Source: a virus
IMG/VR virus record: IMGVR_UViG_3300002231_000790
Coordinates: 1-20,712 of that record
Direction: 5' to 3' (one strand)
DNA length: 20,712 nucleotides
Shown here: positions 7,732 to 15,149 of the stretch, one piece after another
Layout of the letters: the number at the start of each line of letters is the position of its first letter
How positions within the stretch are numbered: the stretch's first letter is position 1
Position numbers and translations under genes: made by a program
Notes under the pieces: model-generated
Database searches by the model: none
Told to the model about the DNA's origin: nothing
Seen by the model: the letters and a program-made list of their open reading frames with translations, nothing else

Positions 7732-8190
7732 TTACGAAAGTTCTGTCATACGTTCCCTGATAAGTCTAACAAGAGTTTCCTTACCGGGGCGATTCTTACA
7801 TAGAGTGTGGGCTCTTCGTAATTTATGTATGCTCATAACTTCCTGCAGGACCAACTTCGGTTTATCCTTTATCTTTAAATCTGCAATTTGTCGCGCAGTA
7901 AGGTTAGTAGGGTGAATTCGTTGCGGTTTCACTGCTACTGGTTTTTCTTCTTCGACTACAGAGGTGTCAACATCCTGCTTAACATCCTCAACAACAATAT
8001 CAAAACCACTTCCCTTTGGTATCTTTGTTTTTTCTAGCCACTCAAGAAAATCTAAATCAAAATCACCACCATAAGACACAGAGTATTGGTCATATAACTT
8101 ATCCAGAGGTACTTTCATCCCTGGAGAAACACTCTGCTTAAAAATATGCTTACCGCGACCAAGGTTGTTAACAACATAACCCTTAATCAT
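7732..8190 (-). CDS. Conserved-looking phage structural-operon protein, unknown function
   Basis: This is a 152-residue protein from ATG 8190, with GGAGGTG close upstream. It is the first gene after the capsid gene and its hairpin. The N-terminal part (about 1-55: MIKGYVVNNLGRGKHIFKQ, then YGGDFDLDFLEWLE) looks like a small folded domain. An acidic linker at 66-84 separates it from a basic helical C-terminal domain (about 92-150: HPTNLTARQIADLKIKD, IHKLRRAHTLCKNRPGKETL). The position fits a head-completion or capsid-associated protein, but I see no diagnostic motif. Its TAA is followed at once by TAG, a double stop. Confidence 0.6.
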   Translation of the reverse strand: MIKGYVVNNLGRGKHIFKQSVSPGMKVPLDKLYDQYSVSYGGDFDLDFLEWLEKTKIPKGSGFDIVVEDVKQDVDTSVVEEEKPVAVKPQRIHPTNLTARQIADLKIKDKPKLVLQEVMSIHKLRRAHTLCKNRPGKETLVRLIRERMTELS

Positions 8191-8220
8191 TAAAACACCT
8201 CCAATAAAAATAAATAAACT

Positions 8221-8275
8221 GCGCTACAGCGCCTTGTAACTAAGTAAGCCGGGAATTACCCCGGCTTACTTAGTT
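8221..8275. terminator. Hairpins after the major capsid gene, terminator or 3'-end stabiliser
   Basis: AACTAAGTAAGCCGGG at 8238-8253 pairs perfectly over 16 bases with 8260-8275, leaving a six-base loop. It sits eight bases past the capsid stop codon. The T-run directly next to the stem (GTTGTTTTTAT) is on the plus strand, so as a simple intrinsic terminator it faces rightward. On the minus (gene) strand a second small hairpin, GCGC-TGTA-GCGC at 8221-8232, is followed by a T-rich stretch (AGTTTATTTATTTTTATT). Together they may end or attenuate minus transcription after the capsid gene, or protect its mRNA 3' end. Confidence 0.7.
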
Positions 8276-8282
8276 GTTGTTT

Positions 8283-9356
8283 TTATAGGCTACGGTCGAT
8301 GACGCCCATACCAAGCATTCTAGAGTCAAGGCATGCGAAGCCAACAATTTCCCAGCCGTAGAAGCCTTGCTTCTGTCGCCTGTGAAGAGTTGGGTCATCG
8401 TATACTTCGAACTCCTGCTTGATAGGCATAACCAACGAATCGTTGGCTGTCATATCAAAGCCCCAAATCTGGGTTTCACCAGCAGTTGTAACCTGACCGT
8501 CAGCATCTACAACATTAGGATTATCAAGGTGATAATCATTGTAGTCTCCGGCGCCGTCGGCTAAGAAAGTGCCGTACAACGAGGTCGAACCGTTAATGTT
8601 GAACTTACCTGGACCACCAAGATGTCGCATCTCATGCAACTGGATATTCCAGATTGCGCCCATACCAGCCGCCTGGAAAATCTCACGACGGGTAACAGGG
8701 TCGATGTCTGTCTCAGTCCACTCACGGATATCAGCAGCATCCTCAGGAGCTACCCAAAGATCCGTTAGTGTGCGACCGACGCGTTTATAGCCGACGATCA
8801 TCTGATTGATAAGCTCTTTAGACAAGTATCCAGCACCAGTAGATGCTGCTGCAACCTCATACACAGGTGCGTTCCTAGCAGGAAGCAACCCTGTTGCAGC
8901 GAAGTTAGTACAACCAGCAGGCACAATTACGCGCCACGCACTCTCTTCCTCATACTCAGCAATAGCGCCAGCAGCCTTACGGGCTGCACGAGCGGCGATG
9001 TCCACACGAGACTCACGAGCATACTGAAGCTTCCAGTCTGCAGAAGTATCAATGGTGAAAGTGGGGACGTATACGTCCTCACCAACGCCTTCAATAAAGT
9101 TCTGGGCTACATAGCCAAGTCCCGGTAGGACCCATACTGGCAGTTCAAAGTCGTCAGCCACAGGGTACACAGCCTGTGCGCCTGGCTCAAGTACCTCTAC
9201 TGCGAACAAGTCGCGAGCAGAAGACTGATACTTAATCTCTTGCAGGATTGGGGTTTTAATTGCAGCACAAAATTCTTTATATGCTACTTGGCCTTCAGGG
9301 GTCTCCATCGCAGCCGTGGTTCTAAATAGCTCTTTAAGTTCCCTTAGAGTATCCAT
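8283..9356 (-). CDS. Major capsid protein, HK97-fold type
   Basis: This is a 357-residue protein from ATG 9356 behind a very strong TAAGGAGGT. It follows the scaffold and decoration genes in the usual order. An N-terminal helix (residues 1-34) precedes the E-loop/A-domain region. WVAPEDAADIREW at about 201-213 and the C-terminal segment (DSLVMPIKQEFEVYDD, then GFYGWEIVGFACLDSRMLGM) are typical of HK97-like capsid proteins of myoviruses. The role is to form the icosahedral shell after scaffold-driven assembly and protease maturation. No obvious cleavage site is visible at the N-terminus. The base composition is richer in G+C than the fibre genes, as is common for the most highly expressed phage gene. 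The family call is by pattern, not alignment. Confidence 0.88.
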   Translation of the reverse strand: MDTLRELKELFRTTAAMETPEGQVAYKEFCAAIKTPILQEIKYQSSARDLFAVEVLEPGAQAVYPVADDFELPVWVLPGLGYVAQNFIEGVGEDVYVPTFTIDTSADWKLQYARESRVDIAARAARKAAGAIAEYEEESAWRVIVPAGCTNFAATGLLPARNAPVYEVAAASTGAGYLSKELINQMIVGYKRVGRTLTDLWVAPEDAADIREWTETDIDPVTRREIFQAAGMGAIWNIQLHEMRHLGGPGKFNINGSTSLYGTFLADGAGDYNDYHLDNPNVVDADGQVTTAGETQIWGFDMTANDSLVMPIKQEFEVYDDPTLHRRQKQGFYGWEIVGFACLDSRMLGMGVIDRSL

Positions 9357-9366
9357 AGCTACCTCC

Positions 9367-9858
9367 TTAGACCAAGGCCCTGATCATTAACATTGCACCA
9401 GCGGCGGTCTGCGTAGCAGTCAAGCTATTCATTGCCACTGCTGCAGCTGCTGCTGCAGAATCGGCATTGGTATCAGATAGCTTTCCGTCGTCATCTGGGT
9501 ACAATAGGGTTCCGGCATCGATACCATCGCTACCTTCGTCTACATACTGGTCAGTCTCATAAACAGCCCCAGGTCCACACGCGACACCAACAGGGTCACC
9601 GACAAAAGCGTCGGAAGACCCAAGGTCTCCACGTAGCATGAAACCAGCGGGGAAATCTGTGTAAGGATCCTTCACCTTCTGCATGAGCCACCCAATTGGT
9701 AACTGGGCTGCTACACTTGCATCAGCGATGGTGTCGACTTCTCGATCACCAGTGACCCTAACGAGACGTCCAGCAGGAATAGGGCGGTCTTCCGTTGGAG
9801 AAGCCGCAAATTTAAAGAACTGAACTTCCTGTGCAGGATGTCTGAGAACGAACGCCAT
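9367..9858 (-). CDS. Putative capsid decoration/stabilisation protein
   Basis: This is a 163-residue protein starting at ATG 9858, preferred over an in-frame upstream ATG at 9900 because AGGAGG lies about six bases before 9858 and inside the longer reading. It lies directly before the capsid gene and after the scaffold, the usual place for a decoration protein or head stabiliser. Sequence: PIPAGRLVRVTGDREV, then PIGWLMQKV and GVACGPGAVYETDQYV, a beta-rich pattern typical of small head-decoration barrels. It ends in an Ala/Thr-rich hydrophobic tail with six alanines in a row. Inferred role: binds the mature shell surface and strengthens it. Confidence 0.65.
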   Translation of the reverse strand: MAFVLRHPAQEVQFFKFAASPTEDRPIPAGRLVRVTGDREVDTIADASVAAQLPIGWLMQKVKDPYTDFPAGFMLRGDLGSSDAFVGDPVGVACGPGAVYETDQYVDEGSDGIDAGTLLYPDDDGKLSDTNADSAAAAAAVAMNSLTATQTAAGAMLMIRALV

Positions 9859-9871
9859 GTTTATCCTCCTA

Positions 9872-10624
9872 TTATTGATTATCCTTGGACGCTTCGCCAC
9901 GACGTTCCCTTAGATAACTAGCAAGACCAGGACCAAAGTTGGCCCACTTACTATCGTTATCTGAGGTCTCAGCGTTTGGCAATGTGGCCGAAGCTGTTTC
10001 TAAAGCACCTTTTACATCGACTGGCGGGGTTTGAACGTCATCGTCCTCCTCATCTCCAGTCGCACTAGCATTTTCCTTTAGGTCGTCATTGTCTGCACCA
10101 GCCTCAGGAGCAGCCGGCTCCTCTGGTTTGTAAGACGCAGCAATTTCGTCCCTGAAGGCTACCATATCATCTTTATAAGCCGCGAAATCTTCGTCGGACA
10201 TCTCACGGACAAGCAGCGCCTGTTTATCACGGGCTTCACCTGCGCGGGCAATTTTCAACCCGTCTAAATCGGCCATTCTGTCGTCCGTAAGTTTGTCCTT
10301 CGCCATGGTTTCAAGAGTAGACTCAGCCGTCTCAACACGAGCAAGAAGGACTTCCTTCTCTGCATTAAGACTTACGACCTCGTCCTTTTTCGCAGCCAGC
10401 TCTGTCACAAGCTCATTTTTCGAAGCTTCGAGGGCCTCAATGGCCTCGGAATCAGAAGATACACGGACCTCCAGCTCAGCTACCTTATCTGCCATATCAC
10501 TGACAGATTTCTTAGCTTCGTTCAAAGCCTCTTCGACATCGACTTGAAGACCGGCTAAGGCCTTCTTGTCTAGGATGTCTTCAACGAGCTTGACAACGTC
10601 GTCTCTGACTTTGTCGATATCCAT
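9872..10624 (-). CDS. Capsid scaffold (prohead core) protein
   Basis: This is a 250-residue, highly charged protein with almost no aromatics in its first 150 residues, starting at ATG 10624 behind AGGAGG. Residues about 28-120 are a long predicted coiled coil (heptad-like VAELEVRV, IEALEASKNELVTELAAKKD). A very acidic, Ala/Pro-rich linker follows (about 163-200, with GDEEDDDV), then a C-terminal segment ending KWANFGPGLASYLRERRGEA, a plausible capsid-binding helix. Composition, length and position before the capsid gene match scaffold or core proteins of large tailed phages. It would form the prohead core and be cut by the protease encoded just upstream. The stop overlaps the region before the decoration gene. 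Confidence 0.8.
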   Translation of the reverse strand: MDIDKVRDDVVKLVEDILDKKALAGLQVDVEEALNEAKKSVSDMADKVAELEVRVSSDSEAIEALEASKNELVTELAAKKDEVVSLNAEKEVLLARVETAESTLETMAKDKLTDDRMADLDGLKIARAGEARDKQALLVREMSDEDFAAYKDDMVAFRDEIAASYKPEEPAAPEAGADNDDLKENASATGDEEDDDVQTPPVDVKGALETASATLPNAETSDNDSKWANFGPGLASYLRERRGEASKDNQ

Positions 10625-10672
10625 TTATTAACCTCCTAAATTAGCCATAGGTCTGAACACACCTAGACGTCA

Positions 10673-10984
10673 TTAGACTGACAAGTTGAATGCAACATAG
10701 TAAAACTTTGCACTGTTATCACCCTTAAACGTAACTGTTCCATCCCCAAGCTCGATAGCAATTGGGGCAGTTCCAGCAGAACTATCATTGTAGTTTGCTG
10801 TAACAACAGTGTCGGGCTTAAACTGAGTGCCTGTTACAGTCAACAAGCCACCCCCAGTTAACGTCCCTGAAGATGCGACCATAAAATAACGGCTAGCCCC
10901 GCTACGCTTGTCTAGAGGAATCTGCCTACCTTGATCATCTACGTATAGCCTCCTCTTCTTGGGAATGCCTTCATATCTAACCAT
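10673..10984 (-). CDS. Small beta-rich head-module protein, unknown function
   Basis: This is a 103-residue protein. The start is taken at ATG 10984 because GGAGGAGG lies just before it; a longer reading from 11005 would run through that ribosome site. It overlaps the last eight bases of the preceding gene (stop TAG at 10977-10979). A short basic N-terminus (VRYEGIPKKRRLYVDDQGR) is followed by a Gly/Thr-rich beta region (VASSGTLTGGGLLTVTGT, ELGDGTVTFKGD) like a small barrel. It could be a minor decoration or head-fibre anchor. I do not recognise a family. Confidence 0.6.
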   Translation of the reverse strand: MVRYEGIPKKRRLYVDDQGRQIPLDKRSGASRYFMVASSGTLTGGGLLTVTGTQFKPDTVVTANYNDSSAGTAPIAIELGDGTVTFKGDNSAKFYYVAFNLSV

Positions 10985-11489
10985 TATTATCCTCCTCCGG
11001 TTCATTATCGGAAAGAAGCGGTTCTACAGTTTTCGCAAAAAGCTCTTCGCACTTCTCCCAAATAGACAATTCAATTTGGTTGAAACTTGATTTTGATGTT
11101 TTTATTACTGCTCTATGTTTCTCTAAATGCGATGCAGCTCTTTTCCTTAAAGTAGAAGTATCTTCTGTCCCCAATACACTTTTTATTTCATTTACTCGGG
11201 CTAAAGCGTTCCTATAATGCGACAAATCCACGGATGAATTTTCGGTGGCAGACTTAACGCCTTTGGTATGGTGCGGTAAATGCCTTGCACCTTTGTCCTT
11301 TCCATCGCTGTAACCCTTTTCTACGACTGCAAAAGCAGCATTAGGTAAACCATTTATATACTTTCGACTCCACTTTGCGGAATATTCTTTTTTTAAAACA
11401 TCTATCAATAACGAGTTAGCAAATTCTACTGTTTCTAATAAACCTTTAATTAATACAAAAATAACCTTTCTGTCACCCCTATTTGACAT
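10977..11489 (-). CDS. Prohead-module protein with RHLPHH / DLSHYRNALARV motif
   Basis: This is a 170-residue protein from ATG 11489, overlapping the end of the protease gene by 11 bases, so translation is likely coupled. Residues 48-126 carry a recurrent phage motif: LPNAAFAVVEKG, then RHLPHH (69-74), VDLSHYRNALARVNEI (87-102) and a final RKRAASHLEKH. This segment is usually seen as a C-terminal or linker part of prohead-protease or related structural polyproteins. Here it stands as its own gene next to the protease. Its biochemical role is not known to me. It may be a core protein processed during head maturation. The acidic tail (NEPEEDNNG) is short. Confidence 0.6.
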   Translation of the reverse strand: MSNRGDRKVIFVLIKGLLETVEFANSLLIDVLKKEYSAKWSRKYINGLPNAAFAVVEKGYSDGKDKGARHLPHHTKGVKSATENSSVDLSHYRNALARVNEIKSVLGTEDTSTLRKRAASHLEKHRAVIKTSKSSFNQIELSIWEKCEELFAKTVEPLLSDNEPEEDNNG

Positions 11490-13197
11490 TGGTCACCAAC
11501 TTAGTTTCCTCCAAAATATCATTTAATGAGGAAAGAGCTTTAGTAACTCCCACTGATTTTCTATTTTCTTGTAGCTTTTCGAAATAATTTGAAACAACGT
11601 CCTTGGTAGTTCTATCTAACACAAGCCTTAAACACTCAGGATGTACTGCTACCCCACCTGGTGTAGTACAAGCTGAATCAAATAAAGCACACCAATTCTC
11701 ATGTACAATTGTATCGTCCTGTGTAATAACACCACCAGAACCACCCCCCGTAGGAGCTGGGAGTGAATCTACTTGCTGTGCGATACCTGGAGTTTTATCT
11801 GGGTTTGCAGGCTCACCAGAACCACCAGTACCAGCCTTACCATAAACATATCTCTTAAAACTTACGCATGATTCGGGGGTAGATTGCGGACGACCATCCA
11901 CCCAACCTGTACCAGCTGCATCTTTTTTTACTTTATCACCCATAGAACTTTCCATCTTTAGTATATCAGAAGGCGTAACGGTCTTAAGCTTAGTACCGTC
12001 TTCAAGCTCTACGACATGGTAATGAACACCACCAAATGTGGTCTCCCCAATATTCTCCCCCTTCTTAAGTTTTACCTTATCAGAATCATAGTCATACTTT
12101 TCATTTACATCTACACCGAAAAGCTCATGAGCATGCGCCTTTACAGGGCCACTTGACTCAATTGCTGAATAACCACCGCCTTTCTTTTCAACATATACCT
12201 TATGTGTATGACCATCTTCAGAAGAAATTTTACCATTTTTTTGGTCGAAAGGATGACGATGAGCGCCATCACTTACAAAGTACAAATAGACATCGTCAGG
12301 CAAGGTTTCTGGCCAAACCACATGCGTATGTGTGCCGTCCAAAAAAGTCTCTGCCTTATCAACCTGAACTTCGTGTCTATGAGATCCGCCGTAAGAAGCA
12401 CTAATATAAGCTTGGTCCTTCTCAACACCTTCCAAGCTGTTAATAACAATAGATTCTTTTTCTTGCTTAGCTTTCATGTAACTATCAACCTTTGTTAAAT
12501 CCAAGATATAATTATCATTTTGGTTGGCTGCTGTCTCTAAAATAACAGATTCTGGATTAGCTGGATTTTCCACCAAGCCACAACCAGAGAAAAGCATACC
12601 GCGAAGAACACGCCCTACACGATGCTTACCTTTCTTTTCAGCGCCCTCTATAACAGTTACTACGTTGTTAATAACATCTACCAAACCCAAAGAACGTGCC
12701 TCTAATTTTGGAATAATGATGTTATCTACAATAATATCAAAGTCTCTATAGAAACACTCCATAGACACTTTATATTTCCCCTCGCCAACCTCCTCGGCTA
12801 ACTCAGGGAAACGTGCTTTATATAAACGCATTGCTGCGACAATGTCCATTGGCACACTATCTATATCATTACCAACTGTCTCATACAATTCGTGTGGGTC
12901 AAAGACAGAACCGTCTTTATTTGCAAACACACTAGAATACATATGACCAACAATTTTTTCCTGGTCATGCTCGATATCTAAAGGCTTTTCAGCAATAGTA
13001 TTTCTAGACTTATAAAGCTCGGACGGTAAGAAATATGCCGAATTAAGATTATACCCAGACGATACAAAAACAGCTGTAATATACTGTAAATCCGGCTGTC
13101 TACTTTCCGGAGCTGGTATCCCCAGTGCATTAGAAATCTCAAGCGAGGGTGCCCCAGTTTGAACATTTGCGTATAGTCTCATTTTATTAGTGGACAT
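11479..13197 (-). CDS. Prohead maturation protease with HxH-rich insertion
   Basis: This is a 572-residue protein from ATG 13197, overlapping the portal's last codons. The first 220 residues look like a herpesvirus-type prohead protease. LDIEHDQEKIVGHM at 73-86 would supply the catalytic His (H77), KVSMECF at 143-149 the nucleophile Ser (S145), and FSGCGLVENPANPES (203-217) is the usual end of that domain. Residues 273-394 then carry six H-x-H motifs, each preceded by a Gly/Asp turn. A Gly/Pro-rich linker and a C-terminal helical part containing C503, C510 and C522 follow. It is more than twice the length of common prohead proteases. The expected role is cleavage of scaffold and itself during head maturation; the His-rich part may bind metal. 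The catalytic assignment is by motif only. Confidence 0.72.
   Translation of the reverse strand: MSTNKMRLYANVQTGAPSLEISNALGIPAPESRQPDLQYITAVFVSSGYNLNSAYFLPSELYKSRNTIAEKPLDIEHDQEKIVGHMYSSVFANKDGSVFDPHELYETVGNDIDSVPMDIVAAMRLYKARFPELAEEVGEGKYKVSMECFYRDFDIIVDNIIIPKLEARSLGLVDVINNVVTVIEGAEKKGKHRVGRVLRGMLFSGCGLVENPANPESVILETAANQNDNYILDLTKVDSYMKAKQEKESIVINSLEGVEKDQAYISASYGGSHRHEVQVDKAETFLDGTHTHVVWPETLPDDVYLYFVSDGAHRHPFDQKNGKISSEDGHTHKVYVEKKGGGYSAIESSGPVKAHAHELFGVDVNEKYDYDSDKVKLKKGENIGETTFGGVHYHVVELEDGTKLKTVTPSDILKMESSMGDKVKKDAAGTGWVDGRPQSTPESCVSFKRYVYGKAGTGGSGEPANPDKTPGIAQQVDSLPAPTGGGSGGVITQDDTIVHENWCALFDSACTTPGGVAVHPECLRLVLDRTTKDVVSNYFEKLQENRKSVGVTKALSSLNDILEETKLVTNVK
12010..12396 (-). repeat. Coding region of six H-x-H motifs in the protease gene
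   Basis: Within residues 268-396 the pairs H273/H275, H290/H292, H313/H315, H330/H332, H355/H357 and H392/H394 occur at intervals of 15-37 residues. Most have the form G-x-H-x-H followed by hydrophobics (GSHRHEV, GTHTHVV, GAHRHPF, GHTHKVY, GVHYHVV). The DNA is not repetitive; this is a degenerate protein repeat, probably successive beta-hairpins. Confidence 0.75.
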
Positions 13198-13199
13198 TA

Positions 13200-14426
13200 C
13201 TATTCCTCACTATCCTCTGAAATCTTTTTAAGAGTTATATTTCTAGCAACGTGTGTTAGCTCTGCTAATTCATCTATACTCATCTCTTGTAGCAAAGTCT
13301 CTAATGATGCCTCATCGACGGGACTCTGTTTATCTGCCTTTGGTTTTTTTGGCTTGCTTGAAGGACTAGGCTTCTTAGCAGGCTGTCCTGGTGGCCTACC
13401 TTCTGATGGTGTACCTTTTGGAGTCTTTTGCGTCTCCTGTACACCGCTACCACCAGACGACTGTTGGTATGGTGACCCAAGAACACCAAGAGTACCATCC
13501 TGAACCAATTTACTTTCAAACTCCATCTCAGAAAGCATGGTCTCAAAATCAAACCCAAGCATCTCGTGCCCAGTCCTGTAAGAAATAATTCGTCTATCAA
13601 TCATGCCCTGAATAACGTTCATCATAAGAATCTCGTCTTTCAGAACCATATTATCAAATCTTACTTTTGGGTACCTATCAAACCCCATTGCTTCCGCAAC
13701 ATCTCTATACTCAGCATATATCCAACGAGATACCTGCTTACGAGCGTAATAGATTTCCTCTCTTAGGGCTTTTACAGCCAAATCAGCTGCTGGTTTACTA
13801 GGGCTACCTACACCATCAATTAGTGCACGGATAACACCAAAAGCACCGGTAATATCATCATTTACCTGACGATATTTATCCTGCCCAAGAATATCACCTA
13901 CATCACTAGGTTCGATTCTCTGTACCTTTAAAGTATGGTCCCATACTACATTAAACGCTTTAGAGGGGGTATCAAAAAGCTCAGCCACAGCTTCAAGTTG
14001 CTCTTGCCCTTTAACTGGAAATTCATCATTTCCAATAGTAATAGCAAGGACAAAATTAGTAATTCCATCTAGTGTGGAATAATCAGCTTCTCTAAGAGCA
14101 CGCTTATATTCCATACTCTCGAATGCACGAATGCCTCGCGGGAACGGATATGACTCATAGGGCTGCCTACGATAATCAACCGCTCCTACCAGGTATGGGT
14201 TTAGCGGCAGGTCTTCACCTGCTTGCGCTGCCTTCTTAAATTCTGATGGAAGTCCTTTAAGAATTATCTTCTGATAATCAGTTAAATCTGACTGGGGAGT
14301 CTCCAAAAGGTCCTTGACGCCTTTAAGCGCTTCCGCTTTAAGTATAATAATTTGTTGGTCCATAAGTAAAGAACTTTTATCAACTTCTATCTGGGTGGGG
14401 TTAAGAATAGTGTATTTTATAGGCAA
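13200..14426 (-). CDS. Portal protein, C-terminal part (separate frame)
   Basis: The frame codes for 408 residues if a TTG at 14426 is taken as start. There is no ATG, only AAGGA four bases before. It is in the +1 frame relative to the 234-residue gene ending at 14443, and that frame is open upstream through the A-run, giving KKYRWSKDSLPIKYTILNP across the join. The start PIKYTILNPTQIEV is the middle of a portal (the iPxxYxxLNP element), not an N-terminus. Later parts fit the portal wing, stem and clip: LKVQRIEPSD (about 165), a Gly-rich loop before AADLAVKALREEIYYARKQV, then the helical VLKDEILMMNVIQGMIDRR. The C-terminal 80 residues are Pro/Lys/Ser-rich low complexity. Portals form the dodecameric DNA channel and packaging-motor dock. 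Confidence 0.8.
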   Translation of the reverse strand: MPIKYTILNPTQIEVDKSSLLMDQQIIILKAEALKGVKDLLETPQSDLTDYQKIILKGLPSEFKKAAQAGEDLPLNPYLVGAVDYRRQPYESYPFPRGIRAFESMEYKRALREADYSTLDGITNFVLAITIGNDEFPVKGQEQLEAVAELFDTPSKAFNVVWDHTLKVQRIEPSDVGDILGQDKYRQVNDDITGAFGVIRALIDGVGSPSKPAADLAVKALREEIYYARKQVSRWIYAEYRDVAEAMGFDRYPKVRFDNMVLKDEILMMNVIQGMIDRRIISYRTGHEMLGFDFETMLSEMEFESKLVQDGTLGVLGSPYQQSSGGSGVQETQKTPKGTPSEGRPPGQPAKKPSPSSKPKKPKADKQSPVDEASLETLLQEMSIDELAELTHVARNITLKKISEDSEE

Positions 14427-14442
14427 TGAATCCTTGGACCAC

Positions 14443-15147
14443 CTATATTTTTTTGCTAGCTCTCTCTTTTTCCAGTTGGGCTGCTCTTTCCTTGTGTTGT
14501 TTCAGAAATTCTGATGCAACGTCTTCTTTTACTTTCTTAATTTTCTGACCAGGAATCGGAGAAACATAATTAATTTTAGGCTCATACTTACTTACCACTT
14601 TATATGTTCTAACAAACCCGCTTCTAAAAAACTCAAAGAAAACCTGTTCTGTGGTTACATCAAATCCAGTATCCACAACCCAATTATCAAAGAAGTTTTT
14701 AATGTTAGGATCGTCAATATCATTGCGCAATCCCTTCGAAGCAAAATTTGTCATCAAGTCTATAGCAGAACCATATACGTCCTGTGACTTATAGTACTCC
14801 ATTGCTCTCTTATAAAGTTCTTGTGGTTTGGCAGTAGTAACAGAAGGCTTTTTTGTTAGGTCTAAATAATCACCACCGAGGGGGTCCCTTCTAATACTGG
14901 ATGCAGTCTCCATCCTAGTCCTTCTTAACTTGTGAGCATCTTCTCTATCTATCGCCGGTAACGACTTATATGTTGGAGTTTCAGTATTCATCATGGATAG
15001 GGCCGTATCTAAATGGTCCTCGTGGCCACTTACAAGTATAGACATACTACCGTCCTCATTATCAATGATATCATGTATATTGACATTTCGGAACTTGGCG
15101 TCAAGTCTATTCTTAATCTGTGTTAAATCTAGATTGGTTTTATCCAT
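14443..15147 (-). CDS. Portal protein, N-terminal part (ends at frameshift)
   Basis: This is a 234-residue frame from ATG 15147, immediately after the large terminase stop. The part at about 105-185 (PQELYKRAMEYYKSQDVYG, AIDLMTNFASKGL, FDVTTEQVFFEFFRSGFVR) is the typical N-terminal wing of portal proteins of large tailed phages. After a charged linker (KEDVASEFLKQHKERAAQ) it ends SKKI at TAG 14443, right behind seven A (minus strand; plus coordinates 14448-14454). If one A is dropped, it continues without a stop into the C-terminal part and yields a single portal of about 648 residues, a size normal for the family. So this is half a portal. Confidence 0.8.
   Translation of the reverse strand: MDKTNLDLTQIKNRLDAKFRNVNIHDIIDNEDGSMSILVSGHEDHLDTALSMMNTETPTYKSLPAIDREDAHKLRRTRMETASSIRRDPLGGDYLDLTKKPSVTTAKPQELYKRAMEYYKSQDVYGSAIDLMTNFASKGLRNDIDDPNIKNFFDNWVVDTGFDVTTEQVFFEFFRSGFVRTYKVVSKYEPKINYVSPIPGQKIKKVKEDVASEFLKQHKERAAQLEKERASKKI
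14448..14454 (-). other. A7 homopolymer at the portal frame change
   Basis: On the minus strand the codons read AGC AAA AAA ATA TAG. The downstream half needs a +1 shift (one base skipped or two added). A -1 slip on AAAAAAA gives only about a dozen extra codons before TAA, so a classical -1 frameshift would not rebuild the portal. Loss of one A, or polymerase slippage on the run, would. Confidence 0.75.
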
Positions 15148-15149
15148 GT

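Noticed and set aside
7515-7760. Plus-strand 81-residue frame opposite the DUF1360-like gene
   Set aside because: Antisense shadow of a membrane protein gene that has its own motif and fits the operon.
14443-14454. Classical -1 programmed frameshift on AAAAAAA in the portal
   Set aside because: The -1 frame meets TAA after about a dozen codons; only a +1 or -2 change reaches the C-terminal half.
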